Positions 16,306-22,957 of a stretch of DNA of 64,000 nucleotides are shown here, piece after piece. Where the stretch lies: the NCBI GenBank assembly GCA_016124935.1, contig WGMS01000024.1, positions 1-64,000 on the forward strand, read 5' to 3'. A program made the position numbers and the translations under genes. The DNA is from a bacterium. Its GTDB lineage: Bacteria > Cyanobacteriota > Vampirovibrionia > Obscuribacterales > Obscuribacteraceae. Every line of letters starts with the position of its first letter. Position 1 is the first letter of the stretch. The notes beneath the pieces were generated by a model that worked only from the letters and a program-made list of their open reading frames with translations, was not told the origin of the DNA and did no database searches.

Positions 16306-18335
16306 TAAGCTTTCCTCCACTTCTTATCAACGTGGTCAAAGTTGAATCCGGCTTCGTTAAGCGCTGCGTACAGTCTCTGACGCTGATAACTGGAAGCCGA
16401 TGCGCCTACGATTCCGATTGCGGCATAAGCGCTTGTAAGGCTGAATCCGTCTAGCTGACCTTCGCCCCAGCCTTGCAGCAGATGCACCCAGGGGTCTTTC
16501 TCGCGGCGGCGCTCTTGCTCCGCTCTCGCCATCTCTTCGACTTCCGGGTCAGCGAGGAAAGGCTTTTCGCCTTGTCGGTAGCAGTGCACAGCTTCCGCAA
16601 AATACTGATCTCGGTCACGCGCCAAACGCGCAATGTCGAGGTCGTTTACTTCGACTGGCCAGTATCTTCTGTTCTCTTCGTCCTTGAGAAATTCGCCGGT
16701 AACAGAGGGGTTTATCGTTCCTATAAAAACGGATTCTCTAGGTACTGCTTTCGAAGCTCTGCCGTAGCTTGGGCGGTAAACATCTGTAGCGTTTGTGATG
16801 ACGGCCTTAAGCCAGTTGAAGTCCTGTTTACTAAAAGTAGAGTTGATTTCGGGCAGTTCGACGAACCACCGCCCACGCAAATTTTGCCAAGAATCTTTAT
16901 CGCCCCGGTTAAGTTCGTTGGCTGAATAGAAATCGCCGCCGAGAGTAGCAACCCAGGTCGATTTTTTCTTTCCTTGCGAACCGACCAGGACGAGCACGTA
17001 GTCCATTTTGCAGCCTGGTTCGTAAATGCGGTTGACAGCCCCAAGGAGCGTGGCTTTACCGACAGCACGCGTATAGGGGTTTTCAGGTGCTCCTGCTGTG
17101 TCTATAAGGATTCGTTCAAGGCGCTTTTCGCCGTCCCACACCAGGGAATCCAGGTAATCCCGTACTGGGTGGTACGGCGTCGCGGCCGCTGCAAGCGCAC
17201 GCCACAGCTTATCGTCAGACACTTCCCAGCGTATATGTAAAGCGCTTGAGAACCACACTCCGAGGCAAGCCGTATCTCTATTATCGACTTCCAGCCCTTC
17301 GTTGAGTTGTTCTGACCGCCAGGCGGGGCGCTCGCGCCATTCGATTTGCTTTGAAAATTCATTGTGTTTTAACTTTCCTTTCCAAGCGGAATCGTGAGCC
17401 AGGACATATGCGACGTTTGCTAAAACCGGCTTGTACTTGCCGTTATCGTCGGTTAATAACGCTTCTGGAATCAGCCCAGATACGACAAGCTCTTCCTGAT
17501 GTTTAACTATTGAGACAACGTTTTTAGCCTCGCCAGCGAACGCTTGGAACCTTGCCTGGGGTGTTTCACACCCGACAGCGTTTTTACCGTGCTTGTAGGC
17601 GTTGTCTACGGTCTGGCGTAAATCTATCTCTTTAAAAGGCGCGTCCGACCGCGAATTATAATGCTCAGCGACAACGTCGTAGCAGATCTCGCGCGGCAGC
17701 CCTAAATCCTTGCCTCTACAGGCTTGCTTGAAAAGCGCGTTGCTGCGGCTGCCGGACATCGGAGGCTCGGCGCTCTTGCACTCAGTTATGAAAGCTTGCA
17801 TTTGATCTAGGGAGAATTCCCCGCCCTGCTTATTTGCTTCTGGTGGCGCTTCAAGAGCGCCTAGTAAGGCTACGGGTGCCTGGGCGGCTGCTATGTCATA
17901 GACTGCTTTATAGGGTCCGGCTTGTTTTGCTGACCCAGGCCCGACTACGTAATGGTCCTCGGAAAGAAAGTCTATTCCCGGCCAGTCAGCCTGCTTGACT
18001 TTGATTTTTATATCTGCCGGCTTCTTAAGGTAAATGTGATAACCGCCCCTAGGGGTCTGTACTACGCGAGTCTGCGGCAGCGTGAATTTTTGCAGCAGCT
18101 CAGCGAGCACGTCGCGCCCTTCTGGATAGTTTCTAGGGTCAGCGTCGATAACGAAATCGTCAGCTTTCAGCGATACGCCGTAGTCGCCGTCAGCTTGATA
18201 CTGCCCGGGCTGCACCGCTTTCCAGCCTGGTATCTCCGGGAGCAATTCGTCCGTATCTCTTCGCAAGTAAAGAGGGAAATACGCGTAAGCGGACAGCGGG
18301 GTTACGGGGTTGACAGATGTTGGTTTGTCTAGCAT
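16305..18335 (-). CDS. Prim-Pol / VapE-type primase-helicase
   Basis: 676 aa. The N-terminal bifunctional primase-polymerase domain shows DFVIDADPRN (metal-binding Asp64/Asp66), TPRGGYHIYL (His100) and GIDFLSEDHYVVGPGSA. The C-terminal virulence-associated E helicase domain shows the Walker A-like VGSQGKKKSTW, the Walker B-like GRWFVELPEI and the sensor block FIGTINPS. The tail after about residue 600 is a small helical domain. It makes primers and unwinds DNA at the phage origin and is the central replication initiator candidate here. Confidence 0.92.
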   Translation of the reverse strand: MLDKPTSVNPVTPLSAYAYFPLYLRRDTDELLPEIPGWKAVQPGQYQADGDYGVSLKADDFVIDADPRNYPEGRDVLAELLQKFTLPQTRVVQTPRGGYHIYLKKPADIKIKVKQADWPGIDFLSEDHYVVGPGSAKQAGPYKAVYDIAAAQAPVALLGALEAPPEANKQGGEFSLDQMQAFITECKSAEPPMSGSRSNALFKQACRGKDLGLPREICYDVVAEHYNSRSDAPFKEIDLRQTVDNAYKHGKNAVGCETPQARFQAFAGEAKNVVSIVKHQEELVVSGLIPEALLTDDNGKYKPVLANVAYVLAHDSAWKGKLKHNEFSKQIEWRERPAWRSEQLNEGLEVDNRDTACLGVWFSSALHIRWEVSDDKLWRALAAAATPYHPVRDYLDSLVWDGEKRLERILIDTAGAPENPYTRAVGKATLLGAVNRIYEPGCKMDYVLVLVGSQGKKKSTWVATLGGDFYSANELNRGDKDSWQNLRGRWFVELPEINSTFSKQDFNWLKAVITNATDVYRPSYGRASKAVPRESVFIGTINPSVTGEFLKDEENRRYWPVEVNDLDIARLARDRDQYFAEAVHCYRQGEKPFLADPEVEEMARAEQERRREKDPWVHLLQGWGEGQLDGFSLTSAYAAIGIVGASASSYQRQRLYAALNEAGFNFDHVDKKWRKA

Positions 18336-18350
18336 AATTTCTGAGTCTCA

Positions 18351-18376
18351 GTCGTTTGAGGCGTTTGCAAGCCGCT
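18351..18376 (-). promoter_or_regulatory. Repeated motif upstream of the primase gene
   Basis: On the minus strand AGCGGCTTGCAAAC is followed by CTCAAACGAC, 15 bases before the primase ATG. The same two blocks (AGCGGATTGCAAAC, CTCAAACGAC) occur upstream of the 48-aa gene at 21,153. They overlap a GC hairpin at 18,371-18,392. Function unknown; possibly an operator, processing site or translational control element. Confidence 0.4.
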
Positions 18377-18409
18377 CCTTTCGGGGGGCGGTTTTTAAAT
18401 TTAGCGCTT

Positions 18410-19111
18410 TTAAGCGTTTTCCGTCAAGGGCGAATCTCCGCTTAATCTGCGCTTGGCTTCTGCCCCTTTCGTGCCATTCTCGGAAGCTTTAGGGTAGCTT
18501 CCTTTCGCCCAGTTTGTACCTTTTTTATGTGACAGCACGATATCGACAGCGGTAGCAGGCAGATACCGACGATTGCCTTTCTTGACGCCTTTAGGCAGAA
18601 TGCCTCGGCGCTGCAATGCGCACAGAGAAGAGATTGTCTTGCCTGTCAGCTTGTTAAGCTCTGACATTGTGATTTCTTTCTTCGCTGGCACGATAACTTC
18701 GTCGTGCACCCGCTCTGACCCCGCAGCTTTTGCCGCTTCGTTAAACCGGTCCCAGAAGGGTTTACCTGCCGCTGTTTGCCGCTTGAACGCTTCTGCACCG
18801 CCTCCGTAGCGGAAAGCCCGGTCCTCGACTGCTTCAGCTATCTCGGCAGCCCCGTTGCTGCCTGGGTCGACTCCGATAACTGGGCCGCTCTCTCCTGGTA
18901 AAGCCAGCTTGTCACCTGGCAAGCGACGCCATTTGATATCACCGCCCACGTCTTCTACCTTTTTGAAAAGGGCTTCGGTTATCTCTTCGACTTTCAGTGC
19001 GTCTTTCGTGTAGAGCTTCCCGTCGGTCATTGCCTCTTCTGGCGTGTAGCCTAAGCCCCAAATAACGCCGCCATCATCTAAGGTGGCATAGCGTTTCTTT
19101 TCTTCTGTCAC
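18410..19111 (-). CDS. Phage protein with C-terminal HTH-like region
   Basis: 233 aa, GTG start with GGAGGA 8 bases upstream. The N-half is acidic and unrecognised, with VIGVDPGSNGAA like the first strand of a RuvC fold but without the other motifs. The C-half SELNKLTGKTISSLCALQRR followed by GILPKGVKKGNRRYLPATAV is a MerR-like helix-turn-helix. It may be a regulator or replication accessory; the sequence does not decide. Confidence 0.6.
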   Translation of the reverse strand: MTEEKKRYATLDDGGVIWGLGYTPEEAMTDGKLYTKDALKVEEITEALFKKVEDVGGDIKWRRLPGDKLALPGESGPVIGVDPGSNGAAEIAEAVEDRAFRYGGGAEAFKRQTAAGKPFWDRFNEAAKAAGSERVHDEVIVPAKKEITMSELNKLTGKTISSLCALQRRGILPKGVKKGNRRYLPATAVDIVLSHKKGTNWAKGSYPKASENGTKGAEAKRRLSGDSPLTENA

Positions 19112-19217
19112 GGTTTTGTCCTCCTGTGCTTGTTAAGCAGCACGCTCGCTCTGGGCAGTAGTCGGACCAGGGCGCCCAGTGTACCCATGCTTTCGGTAGA
19201 TTGTGATGCTTAAACAT
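19074..19217 (-). CDS. Possible 47-aa phage ORF
   Basis: MFKHHNLPKAWVHWAPWSDY with a Cys-rich middle. AAGGA lies about 6 bases before the ATG. The 3' 38 bases overlap the start of the next gene, which argues for caution. No homologue recognised. Confidence 0.35.
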   Translation of the reverse strand: MFKHHNLPKAWVHWAPWSDYCPERACCLTSTGGQNRDRRKETLCHLR

Positions 19218-19290
19218 CGCTATTCCTTTATGGTCTCGTCAGTGCTGGCGCTACCAGCAGACAGCGCTTAGCGCCGTTTCGACCTGGTAC

Positions 19291-19851
19291 TCAGTCTTCG
19301 TGTGGGCTCTTGACGGGATTAACGCTGGCGTCCAGGTGCTTAACCGCCAGCTGCGCCAAGTCTTCGCTTGCTGCCTTGCATGCCTTAGTGATTACTTTTC
19401 GTAAGGCGTCAATAATGTGCTTGTCAGCGCGGGCTGGAGCGAATTTCTCAGTAGCTTGCGGCAATTTAAGCTCCGCGTGCGCTTCGCCTGTAAGCTCATT
19501 GCTAGTGATCAGGCGTAGCGAGAATCGCGCGTCGGGTATCGAGTTAACTAAGTCAGTTAACTTTTCAGACATCATTGCGAATTCTTTCGTCTCGTCGAGT
19601 GCTATCGAGTCACCGCAACTGATATCAGCCCGTTCTTTCGCTATGCGCTCGAAAGCGCGTCTCTTTACTTCGTCCAGTTCGAAGGCCAGTTTCTGCCCTT
19701 CCGCAGTTTTGAAGCCCCGGTCGTGGTAAATCTTCTGTATTAGCATTCGCATAGCTTTGCGGTGCATCGCCTCTGCGAACTGATGCGCGTAGTACCCGGA
19801 GTCCCCGGAGTCCAAATCGCTTGCCTTAAATTTATCAGGAAGCCTTTTCAT
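19291..19851 (-). CDS. Phage protein, unknown
   Basis: 186 aa, mostly helical. The ATG overlaps the stop of the zinc-ribbon gene (ATGA), so translation is coupled. There are charged helices at 20-75 and 100-180; no known motif. Part of the small-gene cluster ahead of the primase. Confidence 0.6.
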   Translation of the reverse strand: MKRLPDKFKASDLDSGDSGYYAHQFAEAMHRKAMRMLIQKIYHDRGFKTAEGQKLAFELDEVKRRAFERIAKERADISCGDSIALDETKEFAMMSEKLTDLVNSIPDARFSLRLITSNELTGEAHAELKLPQATEKFAPARADKHIIDALRKVITKACKAASEDLAQLAVKHLDASVNPVKSPHED

Positions 19852-20018
19852 GCGTTCTCCTTCGTCCAGGCATCGTGACCGCAGTCACACTTGCCGCATA
19901 ATTCCGCTTCGCAGTTGTAGCACCAGCTAAGGTCACGCTCTGGCGTGTCTTCGCCGCAGACTGTGCACTTGTAGTACTGGTCAGTATCTATGGTCACGTT
20001 TGATTTAAGCTCAGCCAT
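19848..20018 (-). CDS. 56-aa double zinc-ribbon protein
   Basis: MAELKSNVTIDTDQYYKCTV then CGEDTPERDLSWCYNCEAEL and CGKCDCGHD give CxxC...CxxC...CxxCxC, enough for two zinc sites. The ATG overlaps the upstream stop by one base and its TGA overlaps the next ATG. The double overlap is strong evidence that it is translated. Likely an adaptor or nucleic-acid-binding protein, target unknown. Confidence 0.65.
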   Translation of the reverse strand: MAELKSNVTIDTDQYYKCTVCGEDTPERDLSWCYNCEAELCGKCDCGHDAWTKENA

Positions 20019-20350
20019 TAAGCACCTTCCTTTAGCAGCTGTTTTATTGACCCATACAGCCTTTCAGCGTTCTTCTTAGTCAGGTCAACAATAATGCGTT
20101 CAGTCGCAGAAAACGCCTCTACGCGCAGCTTGTCAGCTGAATAGTCAATCATCGAGATTTCTAAACGTGTCTCGTTTAGCTTGTCTGTGCCGTTGAAGAC
20201 CCGGTACGAAGCTCCGTGCCGCGCCCTCGCGACGGCTGTTTCTGCTTCCTTAACTTCTGCCTCAGCGCTTTGAAGCGCCTCTTTCAACCGCTTAGTCTTT
20301 TCGTGAAGGCGGTTAGCCTCTTTTACCAGTTGTTCTACTTCTTTTGCCAT
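20018..20350 (-). CDS. Coiled-coil phage protein
   Basis: 110 aa from the ATG at 20350 (MAKEVEQL), chosen for the purine-rich AAAGGAAAAGAGA just upstream; the longer frame from 20422 runs through the hairpin. Residues 5-45 are a strong coiled coil (KEANRLHEKTKRLKEALQSA), followed by a beta/alpha domain. Function unknown. Confidence 0.6.
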   Translation of the reverse strand: MAKEVEQLVKEANRLHEKTKRLKEALQSAEAEVKEAETAVARARHGASYRVFNGTDKLNETRLEISMIDYSADKLRVEAFSATERIIVDLTKKNAERLYGSIKQLLKEGA

Positions 20351-20376
20351 TCTCTTTTCCTTTCGCTTCCGGCTCA

Positions 20377-20422
20377 GTGCCGGGTATGTGAGGCAGCCGC
20401 AGCTGCCCCGCGTACCTGGCAC
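20377..20422 (-). repeat. 21-bp-stem hairpin A
   Basis: GTGCCGGGTATGTGAGGCAG (20377 on) pairs with the segment 20402-20422 around a 4-base loop, with 17 Watson-Crick pairs, one G-U and three mismatches. It lies directly after the stop of the 161-aa gene. Hairpin B on the other side of that gene has related sequence (GGTATG...AGGC and GCGTACC). Confidence 0.8.
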
Positions 20423-20908
20423 TTAGTTTTTATCTTTCAGGGCTTTCTTTACTGCCTCTTGTTCGCGGTAACGTAGCTCGCTTATGCCGGCCCTGATGAA
20501 ATTGGCTAGCTCGATAGTCCGGTTTCCGGCAGCTTCGACAAGTTCGCCTAGACAAATCCGCTCAGCATTGTCTACGCCGTGCGCCTTGGCAAATTCGCAA
20601 ACCTTGTAGCGTAGCGTACCGACGCCTGTCGCCGGGTCTGTTATAGCGGCTATGAATTTGCGCCCATTCTCGCGAGTAGGCGGGTAGAATTCATATTGAC
20701 CGTCAGCGCCTGTCAAGCGGGCGCCTAAAAACTCGTTACGAGACGGGCAGACTTCAACCAGCATGCATTTTTCACTGGTTGCGCGTTCGATGGCTTCTGC
20801 TTCTTTCTTAGCTAGAGGCTCAGGGAGAATAACAGCCTCTTGCGGATTCAGTGCAGGCTCTTCTGTTGCTAAAAACTCAGCGCCTACTTTAATAACGTAG
20901 TGTTTCAT
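20423..20908 (-). CDS. Phage protein bracketed by hairpins
   Basis: 161 aa. Mixed alpha/beta; phrases such as VEVCPSRNEFLGARLTGADG and YEFYPPTRENGRKFIAAITD give no family. AGAGGTAAAGAG precedes the ATG. It is flanked by two related long hairpins (20377-20422, 20937-20982), as if cut out as its own mRNA segment. Function unknown. Confidence 0.6.
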   Translation of the reverse strand: MKHYVIKVGAEFLATEEPALNPQEAVILPEPLAKKEAEAIERATSEKCMLVEVCPSRNEFLGARLTGADGQYEFYPPTRENGRKFIAAITDPATGVGTLRYKVCEFAKAHGVDNAERICLGELVEAAGNRTIELANFIRAGISELRYREQEAVKKALKDKN

Positions 20909-20936
20909 CTCTTTACCTCTTTACTCGTACCGACTA

Positions 20937-20982
20937 GGCACGGTATGAAAGAGGCGGTTGCCCGCCTCCTGCGTACCGGGTC
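20937..20982 (-). repeat. 21-bp-stem hairpin B
   Basis: 20937-20957 pairs with 20962-20982 around the loop TTGC. The innermost 7 bp (GAGGCGG/CCGCCTC) are perfect, the outer part is imperfect. It shares GGTATG, AGGC and GCGTACCxGG blocks with hairpin A. It lies between the 48-aa gene stop and the 161-aa gene start. Confidence 0.8.
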
Positions 20983-21006
20983 TAGGGCCAAACAGCGTGA
21001 TTATGC

Positions 21007-21153
21007 TTACGATAAGCCAAGCTTAGAAAACCAGGCTAACGCTGTTTCCAACGGGTAGCGCTCGCGCACGCCTTCCGCTTCGACGAACAGATCCAGCGCG
21101 CCAGGTAGTGCGCGTAAGGCGATTGCCAGGTCTGTAAAGCTGATGTCTTGCAT
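21007..21153 (-). CDS. 48-aa leader gene of the early operon
   Basis: MQDISFTDLAIALRALPGAL and a helical remainder ending WFSKLGLS. GGGAGAGATAACG precedes the ATG at 21153. It is the first gene after the predicted early promoter. A longer frame from 21309 has no support. Function unknown. Confidence 0.55.
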   Translation of the reverse strand: MQDISFTDLAIALRALPGALDLFVEAEGVRERYPLETALAWFSKLGLS

Positions 21154-21169
21154 GTCGTTATCTCTCCCT

Positions 21170-21201
21170 GTCGTTTGAGTTTTGCGGGTTTGCAATCCGC
21201 T
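21170..21201 (-). promoter_or_regulatory. Repeated motif upstream of the 48-aa gene
   Basis: AGCGGATTGCAAAC and CTCAAACGAC on the minus strand, the same pair of blocks as before the primase gene (18,351-18,376). Here 10 bases separate them, there 2. It lies in the 5' leader between promoter and start codon. Confidence 0.4.
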
Positions 21202-21217
21202 TGCTGAATTTGCTTGT

Positions 21218-21246
21218 AGCTTACGCGTATTTTGCCCTGCGGTCAA
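21218..21246 (-). promoter_or_regulatory. Predicted early-operon promoter
   Basis: On the minus strand TTGACC (21241-21246), a 17-base spacer and TAAGCT (21218-21223), about 65 bases before the first early gene. It fits a housekeeping sigma-70 promoter and is the only good candidate ahead of the long minus-strand operon. Confidence 0.6.
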
Positions 21247-21594
21247 GCGCATTTCACAACCTGACAACCGATTTATTTGCGGCATTTGCTGCAAAACAAA
21301 GCCCCGCAAGTGTTTGCGGGATTATTAAGAATGCGCTAAGTTGCGCTGCCTATTCCTTTTCACCCAGGCGGGCTTTGAATGTTTTGAATAGTCTTTCTTC
21401 GTACCGACGGAGCAGCCAGCGCAAGAACGCCCACCCAGCAAGGGCGGCAAGGAACTGTCAGGCACTAGAAAGAAAGCCAGCGTCCAGGCAAGCACATAGA
21501 TAGGACAAAGCAATGAAGAGAAGACTTTCATTTGAGTGATTTTAACACGCTTACGCAGTTAACAGCCTGACAACTAGCGTAACGCTGAGCGTAT

Positions 21595-21705
21595 ATGTCA
21601 AGAGATACAGCTTTTACACCGCCAGGGGTGACAGTCGATTATCCTGAATATACGGCGCGTCTGGCGTTGGCAGAGGATGTCATTGTGTCAAGAGGTAGAG
21701 AATGA
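21595..21705 (+). CDS. Possible 36-aa phage ORF
   Basis: MSRDTAFTPPGVTVDYPEYT with a helical tail ending VSRGRE. It is the only reasonable plus-strand ORF in the control region and reads away from the early operon. There is no clear ribosome binding site. Its stop overlaps the first 27-bp direct repeat. It could be a small regulator; weak evidence. Confidence 0.35.
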   Translation: MSRDTAFTPPGVTVDYPEYTARLALAEDVIVSRGRE

Positions 21706-21793
21706 AACGCACTAGAATCTAGGTCTGACATACTGTCAGTTGTCATTATCGGGGTCAGATTCTTTCGAAACGCACTAGAATCTAGGTCTGACA
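21704..21793. repeat. 27-bp direct repeats
   Basis: Perfect copies at 21704-21730 and 21767-21793 (start GAAACGCACTAGAATCTAGG). Each contains the palindrome CTAG-AAT-CTAG and leads straight into a TGACA...TGTCA palindrome. Confidence 0.95.
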
Positions 21794-21964
21794 GACTGTC
21801 ACCCAAAAGTAAAGACTTAGCATAATGATTATTGTAGTAGCTGTATACGTATAGGCGCGTATGGGCCCTATAGAAGTGTGTTTTGACCTGACAGACTGTC
21901 AGACCTCAATGCGCTTGGGATACGGGCGATTTACTTGTTTCTTTTGCTAGGTGACAGTCTGTCA
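21726..21964. promoter_or_regulatory. Four TGACA-N3-TGTCA operator-like palindromes
   Basis: Sites at 21726-21738 (TGACATACTGTCA), 21789-21801 and 21889-21901 (TGACAGACTGTCA), and 21952-21964 (TGACAGTCTGTCA). Most are extended by flanking AGGT/ACCT symmetry. Four near-identical palindromes in 240 bp look like binding sites for a dimeric phage regulator or replication initiator. Confidence 0.75.
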
Positions 21965-22099
21965 GACCTAGTTGTACGGGCGTTTCCGAGCCTGTCAAGG
22001 GCGGTCATTTTTCAGGGTTTGGAGATGTAAAGCGGGTCTATACCTGGCGCCGGTGGGGTCTGACACCTCGTCGAGATTTAGACCTGACAGTTAAATTTG

Positions 22100-22177
22100 C
22101 TGTCTAGCAAATTAAGCTAGACAGGCGCAAACCAGCGCCCTCTTAGAACTACAGATTATTTAGACCGGTGGTCTAAA
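22100..22177. repeat. Further palindromes in the control region
   Basis: CTGTCTAGC at 22100-22108 pairs with GCTAGACAG at 22116-22124 (perfect 9 bp). TTTAGACC at 22159-22166 pairs with GGTCTAAA at 22170-22177 (perfect 8 bp). The second is near no gene start, so these add to the impression of an origin or control locus. Confidence 0.85.
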
Positions 22178-22199
22178 ATGGACATTCCCAAGGAGCCTC

Positions 22200-22234
22200 T
22201 ATCTCAGCGCTAATCAGCGCTAATCAGCGTTTGA
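22200..22234. repeat. Short AATCAGCGCT direct repeats
   Basis: The segment reads TCAGCGCT-AATCAGCGCT-AATCAGCGTT, three tandem copies of a ~10-bp iteron-like unit with a change in the last. Confidence 0.85.
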
Positions 22235-22382
22235 GCAGGCTGTCAGTATGCGGTAGCCAAGCACGCTTGACAGCGCCTAAGCAAATTCAGCAAGCAGTGT
22301 AAAGCGTTGCTAGGCTTGGCTTTGCAGCGCTTTGGTCGATATCGCGCTGTCGCATAAAAAAGGTACAAACCATCTTTTACCC

Positions 22383-22483
22383 GGGGTCAGGCTAGGGTGG
22401 GGGTGGGTCACGTAGCGTATTACCCTAGGGTGGGGGTCAGGGGTGGGGGTGGGTCACGTAGCGTATTACCCTAGCCTGACCCC
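22383..22483. repeat. G-rich duplicated block inside a 16-bp inverted repeat
   Basis: GGGGTCAGGCTAGGGT (22383 on) is a perfect inverted repeat of ACCCTAGCCTGACCCC (ending 22483). Between them, two copies of a ~34-bp unit start GGGTGGGGGTGGGTCACG and end TATTACCCTAG. The G-runs could form quadruplexes. This is the most origin-like structure in the prophage. Confidence 0.85.
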
Positions 22484-22529
22484 CTATGGCATCCCCGACG
22501 GGGTGTGCGTCTGGAGCTAGTACCCCGCC

Positions 22530-22615
22530 AAACCACCCACTACATAAAATTCAAGTACTTGTCAGATTTGCTAAACCACCCACTACATAAAATTCAAGTA
22601 CTTGTCAGATTTGCT
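22530..22615. repeat. 43-bp tandem repeat, 2 copies
   Basis: Identical units at 22530-22572 and 22573-22615 (start AAACCACCCACTACATAAAA). AT-rich centre with a CCACCCAC end; immediately downstream of the G-rich block. Could be an unwinding element or integrase arm sites. Confidence 0.95.
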
Positions 22616-22650
22616 AAACGGCGCTGAGGCATGCGCTAATACGCTTATGA

Positions 22651-22896
22651 AGTTTTGAGGGGCAAACGAGGTCAGAAAGTGGGGGCGAGAAAGCGCTACG
22701 TAAAGAGATCCGAAGCTATGTAGACAAAGCTAATGAGCCTAGCAAGGCAACACGCTTTCAGGATAAAGCCGGACATCTCTGGGGTAGGCGGTTAGACCGC
22801 CACGACACGCTGCAATGCTTCAACTGCAAAACCATGTGCGCTTCACGAGAAGTGTCCGAGCAAGCTAAATGCCCTAAAGCCGGAGAAACTTCCTAG
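22651..22896 (+). pseudogene. Startless zinc-ribbon ORF fragment
   Basis: An 82-codon frame open from the TGA at 22648-22650 to the TAG at 22894-22896. Its end HDTLQCFNCKTMCASREVSE looks like a real Cys-containing domain, but I find no ATG, GTG or TTG in frame early enough. It may be a decayed gene or the 3' part of one broken by the TGA at 22648 or a frameshift. Confidence 0.4.
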
Positions 22897-22919
22897 ATTT
22901 ACTTCCAGTTGTGAATTGG

Positions 22920-22957
22920 TCGAAAAGAGTCAGCGCCTATATTCGCTGACTCTTTTA
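22920..22957. terminator. Bidirectional terminator at the integrase 3' end
   Basis: AAAAGAGTCAGCG and CGCTGACTCTTTT form a perfect 13-bp stem around an 8-base loop, with A/T runs on both sides. It overlaps the integrase stop codon and can end transcription from either side. Confidence 0.85.

Larger units (their letters stand above)
21247..22929. other. Gene-poor phage control / candidate origin region
   Basis: About 1.7 kb with only doubtful ORFs (36-aa plus-strand ORF, a 68-aa minus-strand frame at 21325-21531 without ribosome binding site, the startless fragment). It is packed with direct repeats, palindromes and G-runs described separately. A 17-bp sequence AAGCAAATTCAGCAAGC is present in opposite orientations at 21199-21215 and 22279-22295, both downstream of TTGAC. 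It separates the early operon from the integrase. Confidence 0.7.

Noticed and set aside
7881-21153. T7-like single-subunit RNA polymerase and phage promoters
   Set aside because: No RNA polymerase motif in any frame of the early block; the only good promoter is sigma-70-like.
21325-21531. 68-codon minus-strand frame with a hydrophobic start
   Set aside because: No ribosome binding site, and it would read into the region of the early promoter; only the first ~30 residues look protein-like.
22200-22615. CRISPR array
   Set aside because: The repeats are adjacent tandem or inverted copies without regular unique spacers, and no cas gene is present.
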